From positions 1 to 44,504 of the forward strand of contig JALFRV010000064.1 in NCBI GenBank assembly GCA_022778905.1: a DNA stretch of 44,504 bases. The letters run 5' to 3'. Source of the DNA: Prevotella sp. Its GTDB lineage: Bacteria > Bacteroidota > Bacteroidia > Bacteroidales > Bacteroidaceae. Below, one piece after another: positions 32,113-39,990 of this stretch (position 1 is the stretch's first letter; each line of letters begins with the position of its first letter). The position numbers and the translations under genes were made by a program. The notes beneath the pieces are model-generated. The model was not told the DNA's origin. It ran no database searches and saw only the letters and a program-made list of their open reading frames with translations.

Positions 32113-33567
32113 TTATTTTCTGACCACCACTTTCCGGCCATTGATGATATAGACACCGGCCTTGTCGACGGTGCTCACGCGCACGCCCTGCAGCGTGTAG
32201 ATGCCCTCCCGTGCCGGCACCGTCGGCTGTCGGAGGTCGGTGATGCCGGTAGACGTGTTCTTGGTGTAGACGACTGTGAGCTGCGGAATGATGTCAGCTG
32301 CCGTGAAGGTGATCGCCGGATTCTTGGCATTGCTGAAGGTCTGGGCTTCCTTGGTGAAGAAGAGCTTCTGCGTGTTGCCGTTTTCGGTGGCTGCGAGGAG
32401 CAGGTTGAAGCGGGGCGCAGTGAGGGTCCGCACGTAGTCGGTGAGATCGATCTCGTTGGTCCATGCACTGACAGTGGCGCTCGCATCACTCACGGCATCA
32501 TAGACGATCGACTTGTTCCACTCGCCAGCCGCCTTGAACGTAGCCACGGGAGCCGTGCCGAGGGCTGTTGTGATATAGCTGCTCTCTGTGTCATAGGTCG
32601 CTGTCGACTCGTCGAAATTGTTGTCATAGGCATAGAGCGCCATGCTGTTGTTGCCCTTCTGGCGCTCGGTGACGAGCCGGAGCGTGGCGCTCTGGACCGT
32701 ATAGTCGGCCGTCAGCGCCTCGGCCGGGATATCAAAGGCCAGCAGACCCATGAAGTTCTGGTTCTTCGCAGGATCGTCGGGGTTGGTGTAGGTGTAGACT
32801 TCCATCGTGCCCGAACTGCCGTAGTTGCGCGCGGGAGCTTTGACACTGAGATGCGTGTCGGCAACGGTGGTCGTCGTGGAGGTATACTGATTGGCGTCCA
32901 CCTCATATTCCACGGTCAGCTGCGGCACGAGATCGGCGGCGGCGAAGGTGAATCCCTTGGTCGTATTGGTCACGTCGGTGGCTTCGCGCGTATAGATCTG
33001 GCTCGAGTTGGCCTGGTCCATGTCCTTGGCAAGGAGGATCGAGAAGGTGCCGCCTGCAGCGCTGCGGGCATAGGCGGTGAGGTCTACGGTGACCTGCCAT
33101 TTGTCCACCGTCACGAAGTCATCCGTCACGCCGGCGTCCGTGGGCGCCCATGCCAGGCAGCTGTTGAGCCGGAACTGGGCGAGCGGAGCGGCACTGAGGG
33201 CGGTCGTGATGTCCGCAGAGACATCCTCGAAGACCGAGTTTTCGGTGAAAGAGCCCTTGAAGGGATAGATCGAAGTGGCGGAGTCGCCCTTCTTGTAGCG
33301 TGTCGTCAGACGGAGAGAGGCCGACTTGACCCGGTAGCCACTGTTAGGCTTGGTGAAGCTGAACGTCATCAGGCCATAGAAGTTTTTGCCATCGGCAGCC
33401 GACGTGCGGATCTCGACCGTGTTGGAGGTGCCGCGGGCGGTGATGCCACTGCCCACCCATGTGTCGGCCGCAGGCGTCGTGACGGAAGTCTCCTGTGCGG
33501 AAACGGACAGGCTGCACGCGGCAGCCACAGCAATAAGGAATAATCCTTGGAGTCGATTTGTGATCAT
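32113..33567 (-). CDS. Secreted protein with two DNRLRE/CBM96 modules, no catalytic domain
   Basis: 484 residues from ATG 33567 (MITNRLQGLFLIAVAAACSLSVSAQ, signal peptide). Two beta-sandwich modules of the DNRLRE/CBM96 type follow (about 27-215 and 225-430). Each has the xTWV/xTHL start, a FYGLMTFSF or FMGLLAFDI strand, and the family motif YRVKSASLRLTTRYKKGDSA or YTVQSATLRLVTERQKGN. The tail GIYTLQGVRVSTVDKAGVYIINGRKVVVRK resembles C-terminal sorting/anchoring tails of Bacteroidetes. CBM96 modules are known from alginate lyases, so the protein may be a surface glycan-binding or adhesive protein of the adjacent locus. It is a close paralogue of the 34358-36232 product. Confidence 0.8.
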   Translation of the reverse strand: MITNRLQGLFLIAVAAACSLSVSAQETSVTTPAADTWVGSGITARGTSNTVEIRTSAADGKNFYGLMTFSFTKPNSGYRVKSASLRLTTRYKKGDSATSIYPFKGSFTENSVFEDVSADITTALSAAPLAQFRLNSCLAWAPTDAGVTDDFVTVDKWQVTVDLTAYARSAAGGTFSILLAKDMDQANSSQIYTREATDVTNTTKGFTFAAADLVPQLTVEYEVDANQYTSTTTTVADTHLSVKAPARNYGSSGTMEVYTYTNPDDPAKNQNFMGLLAFDIPAEALTADYTVQSATLRLVTERQKGNNSMALYAYDNNFDESTATYDTESSYITTALGTAPVATFKAAGEWNKSIVYDAVSDASATVSAWTNEIDLTDYVRTLTAPRFNLLLAATENGNTQKLFFTKEAQTFSNAKNPAITFTAADIIPQLTVVYTKNTSTGITDLRQPTVPAREGIYTLQGVRVSTVDKAGVYIINGRKVVVRK

Positions 33568-33843
33568 AAGCTTTGGTTTAACAGATTCATCTATTGACAA
33601 TACGGATCTCCTGTCGGCACTACGTAGTTCAGAAGGCTAAAAATCACACGGTCCGCCTCCACCTTCCTCCGACGCTTCTCCCCGCCTCCGCAACGCCCTC
33701 GTCAGCCATCGGCCGGCCCACTCCGTCATTGGCAGAACCGTCCGCCTTGTCAATAAAAAGTCCCTGTTTTCACCCTCGTCCGAATCCTCCGAAACAGCAG
33801 GAAAACATCTGCGGAAAGCCCTCCCCTCTGCTTCGGAACGGCC

Positions 33844-34019
33844 GCATGGATGCCTTGGACAGGCAAGAAGTATCCTCCGGAGCGCCCGGAGGATAGCTTT
33901 CGGCCGCCCGGAAGATAGCTTCAGACCGTCAAGAGCTATGCTCCGGACAGCCCGGAACAGCCCTCCGGACAGCCCGAAACGGTCTTCCGCCCTGCCCTGA
34001 CAACCGTATCTCAGAATCA
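33844..34019. repeat. 22-bp degenerate tandem array D
   Basis: In the 572-bp gap between the 65-residue peptide gene and the CBM96 gene. Units start at 33844 (weak), 33866, 33888, 33910, 33932, 33954, 33976 and 33998, at an exact 22-bp period. Blocks seen in register are GTATCC, GGATAGC, AGATAGC and GCTATGC. TATCCTCCGG (33871-33880) and CCGGAGGATA (33886-33895) form a perfect 10-bp inverted repeat with a 5-nt loop. CATTGATAATCAATG follows shortly after (34023-34037), recalling the TTGATTTTCAA palindrome after arrays A and B. The other part of the gap (33568-33843) shows no gene. Confidence 0.85.
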
Positions 34020-34040
34020 AGCCATTGATAATCAATGCCA

Positions 34041-34114
34041 TATAAAAAAGCACTGAGATTCGCGCAAACGCCATCAAGCCGGTGCTTGGTGAACGCTGCG
34101 CGAATCTCAGCGCT
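34041..34114 (-). terminator. Strong intrinsic terminator after the peptide gene
   Basis: AGCACTGAGATTCGCGCA (34049-34066) pairs with TGCGCGAATCTCAGCGCT (34097-34114) over 18 bp with one mismatch. An inner CATCAAGC/GCTTGGTG stem lies inside the loop. On the minus strand it is followed by CTTTTTTATA. It lies 26 bp past the stop of the 65-residue peptide gene and closes the second polysaccharide locus transcript. Confidence 0.85.
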
Positions 34115-34139
34115 GAAGGTTTCAAATTATTTCAACCTG

Positions 34140-34337
34140 CTATTCGTCCCAGACAGAATAGGCATGGGGCTGCTCTGCGCCCTCCGTTTCGTCCCATCCG
34201 TCATAGGATTTGCCTAACGCAGGCTTCGTCGGGTCGGCAGGCGCAGACGTTACGCCGAGGCCGTCCTGCATGATCGGTTCGGACAAGGCCAGCACCTTGA
34301 CGGCCGGCGAGTGGTATGTCTTTTTCTGATTGTTCAT
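34140..34337 (-). CDS. 65-residue peptide of unknown function, end of the locus
   Basis: 65 residues: MNNQKKTYHSPAVKVLALSE, then PIMQDGLGVTSAPADPTK, then an acidic tail ending YSVWDE. No signal peptide or membrane segment. The layout (short basic start, a YxxPxVxVL stretch, a small middle and a WDE-type acidic end) recalls small proteins frequently seen in Bacteroidales genomes without assigned function. It starts 20 bp after the tandem-CBM96 gene on the same strand, and a strong terminator follows its stop, so it is very likely transcribed as the last gene of that unit. I cannot assign a function. Confidence 0.65.
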   Translation of the reverse strand: MNNQKKTYHSPAVKVLALSEPIMQDGLGVTSAPADPTKPALGKSYDGWDETEGAEQPHAYSVWDE

Positions 34338-34357
34338 ATCTTAGGGTCTTCCTGATT

Positions 34358-36232
34358 TTATTTCACCATGAATTTTCTGCCGTTCCGCACGTAGACACCC
34401 TTCGGCAGGCGGTCGCCCGACATGCGGATGCCTTGCAGGCTGTAGACGGCCTGATCGTCGGCAGCTGTCTGTGGGAGGTCGCGGATGGCCGTCACCGTGC
34501 CGAAATCAATGGCGATCGACTTGGCCTGGGCTCCCTGCGCGGAGAGGTAAGCACAGTTGGCGCCCACCTGAATGGCATCTGCCGTGGCCACGCGATAAAA
34601 CTTCATACCTTCAGCCCCATCCTGCAGGACATAGGATCCCACCGGAGCGGCCGTGGCTGTCCATACGCCCGTGAGTGCGTCCTTAACGGGCGAGGGCGAG
34701 GAAGTGGTGGCAGTGGTGGTGGCTTGGAAACGATAGGTGCCTGCCGGAGCATTGATCAGGACGGGCGTGTTGGCTGGCAGCGTGCCCGTGACCGGTGTGG
34801 CCGCAGCCGCGGAGCCTGACGCATAGGCCAGCGTATAGGCCGTCACGCCCTCGGGGATGACCGCTTCGAAGGGCAGAACGAGCGTGGCCGCACCGGCAGA
34901 AGTGACGGCCAGGTCATGCGATCGCAGCGTGCAGACGACCGTGAGCTGCGGGACGAGATCGGCAGCGGCAAGGGTTGCGGTGGTCCCATCGGTGAAGTTG
35001 ACGACGAGGTCGGTCCTTTCCTTCGTGAAAAACTTGGTTGCCAGGTTTTCATCTGCCTGCTTTTTGAGGAGGATATGCAGACTGTTGGCCGACAAGGTCT
35101 TCACATAGCCGGTCACGTCGACGGTGTTCGTCCATTGCGCCAGACCCGCATAGGCGGGGTCGATCTGGTCTATGCCGACGGCTTTGTTCCACTGTCCGGC
35201 CGCGGCAAACGACGCGATGGGCGCCTCGGCCAATGCCGCTGTGACGGAAGCGCTTTCGTTGGCAAAGGTCGTCGATTCGCTGAAGGCGTTGCCGTAGGCA
35301 TAGACGTTCATCCCGTTGTTGCCCTTGATGCGCTCCGTCACTAAGCGGAGCGTGGCACGCTTGACAGCATAGTTGCTCTGAAGCGCCTCGGCCGGGAGCG
35401 GGAAAGACAGCAGCCCGAGGAAGTTGGCCGGTGTTGCCGTCGAGGTAAAGATCTCCATCGTGGCCTCCGCACCATGACTGTCCGCGTTGTTCTCACGGAC
35501 ATAGGTATCGGCGGAAGCGGCAGCCGTCGCAACGGTCTGGTCGGGATCAGGCTCATACTCCACCGTCAGCAGCGGCTGAAGGTCAGCCTGCGCGAAGGTG
35601 ACATTCCAGGTCGCGTTGGTCAGATCGGTCACTTCCTTGGTGAAAAACTGTGAGGAGCTGGCCTGGTCATAGTCCTTTGCGACGAGCAGGGCAAAACTGT
35701 TGGAGGACAGACTTTGCACATAGGCCGTCAGGTCGATGGTGTTTTGCCAAGCTGCGGCAGTGGTATAGGCTTCGGAGATACCTTTGTCGGTCGGAGCCCA
35801 GACGCCGTCACCCTTAGCCTTGAAGGTCGCTACGGGCGAGGCGGACAGTGCTGCGGTGACATCGGAAGCCACGTCGGCATAGACCGACTGCTCGGTGAAG
35901 GAGCCTCCGAAAGCATAGATCGAGGTGGCGGAGTCGCCTTTCTTGTAGCGCGTCACAAGGCGGAGCACGGCCGACCTGACCCGACAGCCGGCGGCAGGTT
36001 TCGCGAAGCTGAACGAGAGGAGACCGTAATAACAGGTCGAACCGGCAGCATAAGTCCGGATTTCAAACGTGTTATTGGCGCCGAATGCCTGTGTGCCCGT
36101 GGTGCTCACCCATGTGTCGGCCGTAGGGAGCGTCACCGATGCGGACTGCGCCAGTCCCGTCAGTGTGCCCGTGAGAAGCAAGGCAATGACGAGGGAAGCC
36201 TTTTTGAAAATTGATAGATACATATTAAGCAT
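34358..36232 (-). CDS. Secreted protein with two DNRLRE/CBM96 modules and a C-terminal beta domain
   Basis: 624 residues; ATG at 36232 or 36223 (MYLSIFKKASLVIALLLTGTLTGLAQ, signal peptide). Two DNRLRE/CBM96 modules (about 30-220 and 232-425) share long identical stretches with the 32113-33567 product, for example LVTRYKKGDSATSIYAFGGSFTE. Next is a beta-rich segment rich in Ala, Thr and Pro (about 435-575, SHDLAVTSAGAATLVLPFEAVIPEGVTAY) and a tail AVYSLQGIRMSGDRLPKGVYVRNGRKFMVK like a sorting signal. No enzyme motif is seen. A surface glycan-binding role is inferred from CBM96 and from the two lyase genes upstream. The lyase gene ends 144 bp before it; the 65-residue peptide gene follows 20 bp after. 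Confidence 0.8.
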   Translation of the reverse strand: MLNMYLSIFKKASLVIALLLTGTLTGLAQSASVTLPTADTWVSTTGTQAFGANNTFEIRTYAAGSTCYYGLLSFSFAKPAAGCRVRSAVLRLVTRYKKGDSATSIYAFGGSFTEQSVYADVASDVTAALSASPVATFKAKGDGVWAPTDKGISEAYTTAAAWQNTIDLTAYVQSLSSNSFALLVAKDYDQASSSQFFTKEVTDLTNATWNVTFAQADLQPLLTVEYEPDPDQTVATAAASADTYVRENNADSHGAEATMEIFTSTATPANFLGLLSFPLPAEALQSNYAVKRATLRLVTERIKGNNGMNVYAYGNAFSESTTFANESASVTAALAEAPIASFAAAGQWNKAVGIDQIDPAYAGLAQWTNTVDVTGYVKTLSANSLHILLKKQADENLATKFFTKERTDLVVNFTDGTTATLAAADLVPQLTVVCTLRSHDLAVTSAGAATLVLPFEAVIPEGVTAYTLAYASGSAAAATPVTGTLPANTPVLINAPAGTYRFQATTTATTSSPSPVKDALTGVWTATAAPVGSYVLQDGAEGMKFYRVATADAIQVGANCAYLSAQGAQAKSIAIDFGTVTAIRDLPQTAADDQAVYSLQGIRMSGDRLPKGVYVRNGRKFMVK

Positions 36233-36376
36233 GTTGGATGAATTGTTTTTCCGTTTTTCTTATCATACGGACCGCAACGCCCGATTTACGTAAACGGAAC
36301 GCCGGAAGATGCGGGAAGACAGGCGGGCGGCTGCTTCAAAAAGGCCCGAAACGGTCAGACAGCCCATCCGGAAAGA

Positions 36377-38458
36377 TCACCGGTGCCAGACTTTCCGCCC
36401 GTCTACGATGTAGATGCCGGGGCGGGAGATCACCTGTAGACGCTGCCCCTGCAGATTGTAGATTCTCTTTGACCGGACCGCAACGGAAGGATAGGCGGGC
36501 AGAACGCCGATTCCGGTGGTCTCGGAGCCATAAGAGAGGATGAGCCGGGGCACGAGATCGGACGCCGGGAAAGTCAGGTTGGTGTCGGCCTTGTTGGCAA
36601 ACGAGGCTGCCTCAGAGGAGAAAAACTTGGTCGCGGACTTCTCATTCACCGGTTTGGCAAGCATGATCGCGAAGACGCTGCCGTCGGTTGTGCTGACGGC
36701 ATCGGTGACATCTATCTCGTTGGTCCAGCTGCTGATGTCTGAGAAGTCGGCATCAACGGCGTCGTAAACGATTGACTTATTCCTCTGTCCGGCAGCGTTG
36801 AACGAGGCGAGCAGATGCCCGCGGGCCTCGAGGATGTATGATGCTTCCTGCGCATAAGTCGCCTTCGGATTTATCGCATGGCCGTAACGGTAGACATTCA
36901 TCACCGCATCGCCCTTGACACGTTCGGTGACCAAGCGGAGCACGGCACGCCTGACGGGAAGCGTTGAAGCCGGAATGGGGAACTGCAAGAGGCCCACAAA
37001 GTCGGCCTCCGCGCTGCCGTCCTGAAAGGTGTAGATCTCCATGGTCTGTTCGGAGCCGTGATCCAGTGTGTTGTCCTTACGGACATAGGTGTCCGAGGAT
37101 GCACTGACTGCCTTTTCGGAAGCATCGGAGCGGGCAAACATCAGCGTGCCGTAGCCCAGCTGGTCGAATCCTCCGGAGTTGGCGCCGTAGTCGCCCGCAC
37201 CGCCGTCAGAGCCATACGGGTTGAACTGACGCATCTGATGCACCCACTTCCCGCAATAGACGGCCGGGACGCCGTGACGCTGCGCATAGCCGTAGAACAG
37301 TTCCCAGCAGGGCCGTTTGGTGCCGCGGCCATCGGCGGAGATGACTGGATTGGAATAGGAAGGATTCGTATAAGCCGTGTAGGGAAACGTTGCGTGCGGA
37401 TAAGCAAAGTCGTCCGCAGCCAGTCCGGCGGTGGAGGTGTTGGTCGACAGCGTGTAGGCGGCATCGCTGATCAGATTGTATTTGGCCACATATTCAGCCA
37501 TCCGGAGCGCCCGGTAGTCGTCATAGGCAAAGAGATCTTCACCGATGTTGAGAGCCATCTGGCAGAAGACGCCCATCAGCGAGACACACAACGTGGCATG
37601 ACCCTGGTCGCGTCCGCTCTCCTCACACTGCCCGAGCAGTTCCCCGGAGTCCGGATCCTGATGCAGGAAGGGCACGGCATTGCGGATCGAACCGGCCTCG
37701 GCGGTGTTCGACTTGAAATAGTCGACGGCATAACGGATCATCTCCTGATCATCGCAGAGGATGCCTATGGAGAGCACGGCCGTGAGGTTCGCCAAGTCCC
37801 AGTTGAGCCAATAGTGCATCGTTCCGGGTCCTCCCGAATGGTTGTCCAAGAAGAGTCGGGCCACCGAACAGAAGGTCGTCTTCATCCAGTTGCAGAATGC
37901 GGTGAAGTCGGACGCAGCCCATCCGCCGTAATCGCGCAGCAGTTCGGCCGCATTGGCCATCTGATAGGCCTGAATGTTGATCAGATACAGATTGGGGTCA
38001 GGAATGTTGTTGACATAGCCCTCCATGCGCAGGATGCCCTTACAGTTGCGCCGCCAGGCATTCAGGATGCGCACGGCGGCATCGGCATAGCGCGACTCGC
38101 CCGAGAGACAGTAGCGCAAAGCAAGCTGGTAAGCAGCCGCGGCATCGGTCATGAGCGACGTGTAGTTGGCGTAATCCGCATATTGCGCTATGCGCCCGTT
38201 GGGTCCCCAGTTGGCATAGTCCATCCGCTTGAGATAGCCGTCTGTCAGGTTCGCGGTCGACTCCTGCCAGGAACTTTGGGCGTACTTGCTCTGAAGGAGA
38301 TGCTGATAGGCCTCACGCCAGGGCGACTCCCCCAGCATCGACTTGACCCGCTGGATATCCTCGCGGGTATGAAGCATGCAGGGATGGCTGGCCGTGACGG
38401 CATTCGTGCCGATGCGGAAGCAGAGTGACAGGAAAAGAAAAAGGATGGTTCGGTTCAT
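36377..38458 (-). CDS. Alginate-lyase-superfamily enzyme with C-terminal CBM96 and sorting tail
   Basis: 693 residues from ATG 38458 (MNRTILFLFLSLCFRIGTNAV, signal peptide). The catalytic domain (about 25-450) is the alpha/alpha toroid of the alginate-lyase superfamily (PF05426 type). It begins HPCMLHTREDIQRVKSML and includes DAAAAYQLALRYCLSGESRYADAAVRILNAW, HYWLNWDLANL, SGRDQGHATLCVSLMG and YGDG-like SDGGAGDYGANSGGFDQLGYGTLMFA. It may belong near PL38 (alginate/glucuronan lyases), but I cannot confirm this. One DNRLRE/CBM96 module follows (about 455-645, YVRKDNTLDHGSEQTMEIYT, RAVLRLVTERVKGDAVMNVY), then the tail IYNLQGQRLQVISRPGIYIVDGRKVWHR. It cleaves uronate polymers by beta-elimination if the family assignment holds. 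Paralogue of the 38575-39984 product. Confidence 0.82.
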   Translation of the reverse strand: MNRTILFLFLSLCFRIGTNAVTASHPCMLHTREDIQRVKSMLGESPWREAYQHLLQSKYAQSSWQESTANLTDGYLKRMDYANWGPNGRIAQYADYANYTSLMTDAAAAYQLALRYCLSGESRYADAAVRILNAWRRNCKGILRMEGYVNNIPDPNLYLINIQAYQMANAAELLRDYGGWAASDFTAFCNWMKTTFCSVARLFLDNHSGGPGTMHYWLNWDLANLTAVLSIGILCDDQEMIRYAVDYFKSNTAEAGSIRNAVPFLHQDPDSGELLGQCEESGRDQGHATLCVSLMGVFCQMALNIGEDLFAYDDYRALRMAEYVAKYNLISDAAYTLSTNTSTAGLAADDFAYPHATFPYTAYTNPSYSNPVISADGRGTKRPCWELFYGYAQRHGVPAVYCGKWVHQMRQFNPYGSDGGAGDYGANSGGFDQLGYGTLMFARSDASEKAVSASSDTYVRKDNTLDHGSEQTMEIYTFQDGSAEADFVGLLQFPIPASTLPVRRAVLRLVTERVKGDAVMNVYRYGHAINPKATYAQEASYILEARGHLLASFNAAGQRNKSIVYDAVDADFSDISSWTNEIDVTDAVSTTDGSVFAIMLAKPVNEKSATKFFSSEAASFANKADTNLTFPASDLVPRLILSYGSETTGIGVLPAYPSVAVRSKRIYNLQGQRLQVISRPGIYIVDGRKVWHR

Positions 38459-38523
38459 AGGAATGGCCGTTTTGGATGAAACGTAAATAAATGCTGATCG
38501 ATTCGTCAATGCATGAAGGAAAC

Positions 38524-38562
38524 GATAAGTTCCTCGTCCGCATCATGGAGGAGGAACTTATC
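38524..38562 (-). terminator. Hairpin between the two lyase genes
   Basis: GATAAGTTCCTC (38524-38535) and GAGGAACTTATC (38551-38562) form a perfect 12-bp inverted repeat with a 15-nt loop, starting 12 bp after the stop of the upstream lyase on the minus strand. The T-tract after it is weak (GTTTCCTTC). It may be a partial terminator or an mRNA-stabilising element within the locus. Confidence 0.6.
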
Positions 38563-38574
38563 TTACGGGATTGT

Positions 38575-39984
38575 CTATCGTGCGTACATCAGAGTGCCAT
38601 AACCTAACTGGTCGAAACCGCCCGAGTTGGGCCCGTAGTCGCCTGCACCGCCATCGCCGTAGCCATTGAACCGGCGCTGCTGTTCGGACCACTTCTGGCA
38701 GTAGACAGCTGACACGTCATGCGCTTTTGCATAGCCATAGAACAGCTCCCATGCCGGACGCTTGGTGCCGCGGCCGTCAGCGGAGATCGCGGGATTGGTC
38801 CATGACGGATTGGAATAGACCGTGTAAGGCATCTCGGCGGACCGATACTGGAAGTAGGAATCATCGGATGTGTTCTGTGTATTACTCATCAGCGGGAACT
38901 TCTCATCCGTATAGAGATTGTATTTCCCTACATATTCGGCCATGGCAAGCGCCCGATAGTTGTCGTAGGCGAACAGATCCTCACCGACATTGCAGGCCAT
39001 CTGGCAGAACGCACCTAAGAGGGAGACACACAGCGTGGCATGACCCTGGTCGCGTCCGCTCTCCTGACACTGTCCCAGCGTCTCGCCCGAGTCGGGATCC
39101 TTGTACAGGAAGGGAATGGCATTGAGGATGTTTCCGTTTTCGTTGAACAGCTTCAGCTCGTTCTTGAAATAGTTGATGGCGAAGTTGATGGCATAGTCGT
39201 CGTCGCACAGAATGCCGATGGAAAGCACCGAGGTCATCGAGGCGAGATCCCAGTTGAGCCACGCATGGCGGGTCCCCTGCCCTCCCTGATGATTCTTCAG
39301 ATAGCGGATGGCCACGCTGTAGAATGTATGCTTCATCCACGTCTGGAACTCCTTGAAATCCTTCTGCTGCCATCCGGAATAGTCGCGCAGCAGCTCTGCC
39401 GCGTTCGCAAGCTGATGGGCCTGGATCTCCATGAGATATTCGTTCGGATCGGGGATAGAATCCGTGTAACTTCCATCTTTCAGGAAGCCTTTGCAGTTGG
39501 TCTTCCAGGCATTGAAGACACGCACTGCGGCATCGGCATACTGCGCATCTCCGGAGAGCTGATAGCGCAAGGCGAGCTGATAGGTGGCCGCTGCGTCGCG
39601 CATCAAGGCGGTGTAATTGTTATAATCGGGATAGGTCTTGCTCCAGTTGTTGGCGTCCATGCGCTTGAGATAGCCGTCGAGCAGCGCCGCCGTACTTTCC
39701 TTGTAGGAGCTTTGGGCGTATGCGCTCTGCTGCAGATGTTGCCAGGCTTCCTGCCAGGGAGAGGCTGTCAGGTTGCCCTTCACGCGGTTGATGTCATCGG
39801 CGGCGTGCAGCATGCAGGGGTGCTTCAGCGGCAGATAGGTTTTCGTCACGATCAGTTCGTCGAAGGAAGGGAGGCTGTTGAAATGGGACGCATCACCTTC
39901 GGGGATCTCGCTGCTACAGCCCGTCAGAAGCAGGGCCGTAGCGGAGAGAGCTATCATGGAAATCATCTTTTTCATCTTGGTCAT
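38575..39984 (-). CDS. Alginate-lyase-superfamily lipoprotein
   Basis: 469 residues; ATG at 39984 or 39975 (MKKMISMIALSATALLLTGCSSE), with an SPII lipobox (LTGC), so it is probably anchored in the outer membrane. The toroid domain (about 55-469) is closely related to the next gene's product: HPCMLHAADDINRVKGNL, SPWQEAWQHLQQSAYAQSSYKEST, RDAAATYQLALRYQLSGDAQYADAAVRVFNAWKTNCKG, LNWDLASMTSVLSIGILCDDDYAINFAINYF, SGRDQGHATLCVSLLGAFCQMACNVGEDLFAYDNYRAL. It stops right at GFDQLGYGTLMYAR, where the paralogue continues into its CBM96 module. Placed 6 to 15 bp after the Big_2 lipoprotein gene. Expected to depolymerise a uronate polysaccharide at the surface. Confidence 0.82.
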   Translation of the reverse strand: MTKMKKMISMIALSATALLLTGCSSEIPEGDASHFNSLPSFDELIVTKTYLPLKHPCMLHAADDINRVKGNLTASPWQEAWQHLQQSAYAQSSYKESTAALLDGYLKRMDANNWSKTYPDYNNYTALMRDAAATYQLALRYQLSGDAQYADAAVRVFNAWKTNCKGFLKDGSYTDSIPDPNEYLMEIQAHQLANAAELLRDYSGWQQKDFKEFQTWMKHTFYSVAIRYLKNHQGGQGTRHAWLNWDLASMTSVLSIGILCDDDYAINFAINYFKNELKLFNENGNILNAIPFLYKDPDSGETLGQCQESGRDQGHATLCVSLLGAFCQMACNVGEDLFAYDNYRALAMAEYVGKYNLYTDEKFPLMSNTQNTSDDSYFQYRSAEMPYTVYSNPSWTNPAISADGRGTKRPAWELFYGYAKAHDVSAVYCQKWSEQQRRFNGYGDGGAGDYGPNSGGFDQLGYGTLMYAR

Positions 39985-39990
39985 TGTTTT

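Noticed and set aside
32098..33543. Open frame of 481 codons opposite the CBM96 gene
   Set aside because: It lies wholly antisense to a protein with a signal peptide, two recognised modules and a sorting-like tail, and has no family resemblance.
37058..38428. Open frame of 456 codons opposite the lyase gene
   Set aside because: It overlaps conserved lyase and CBM96 coding sequence; no start signal or domain was recognised.
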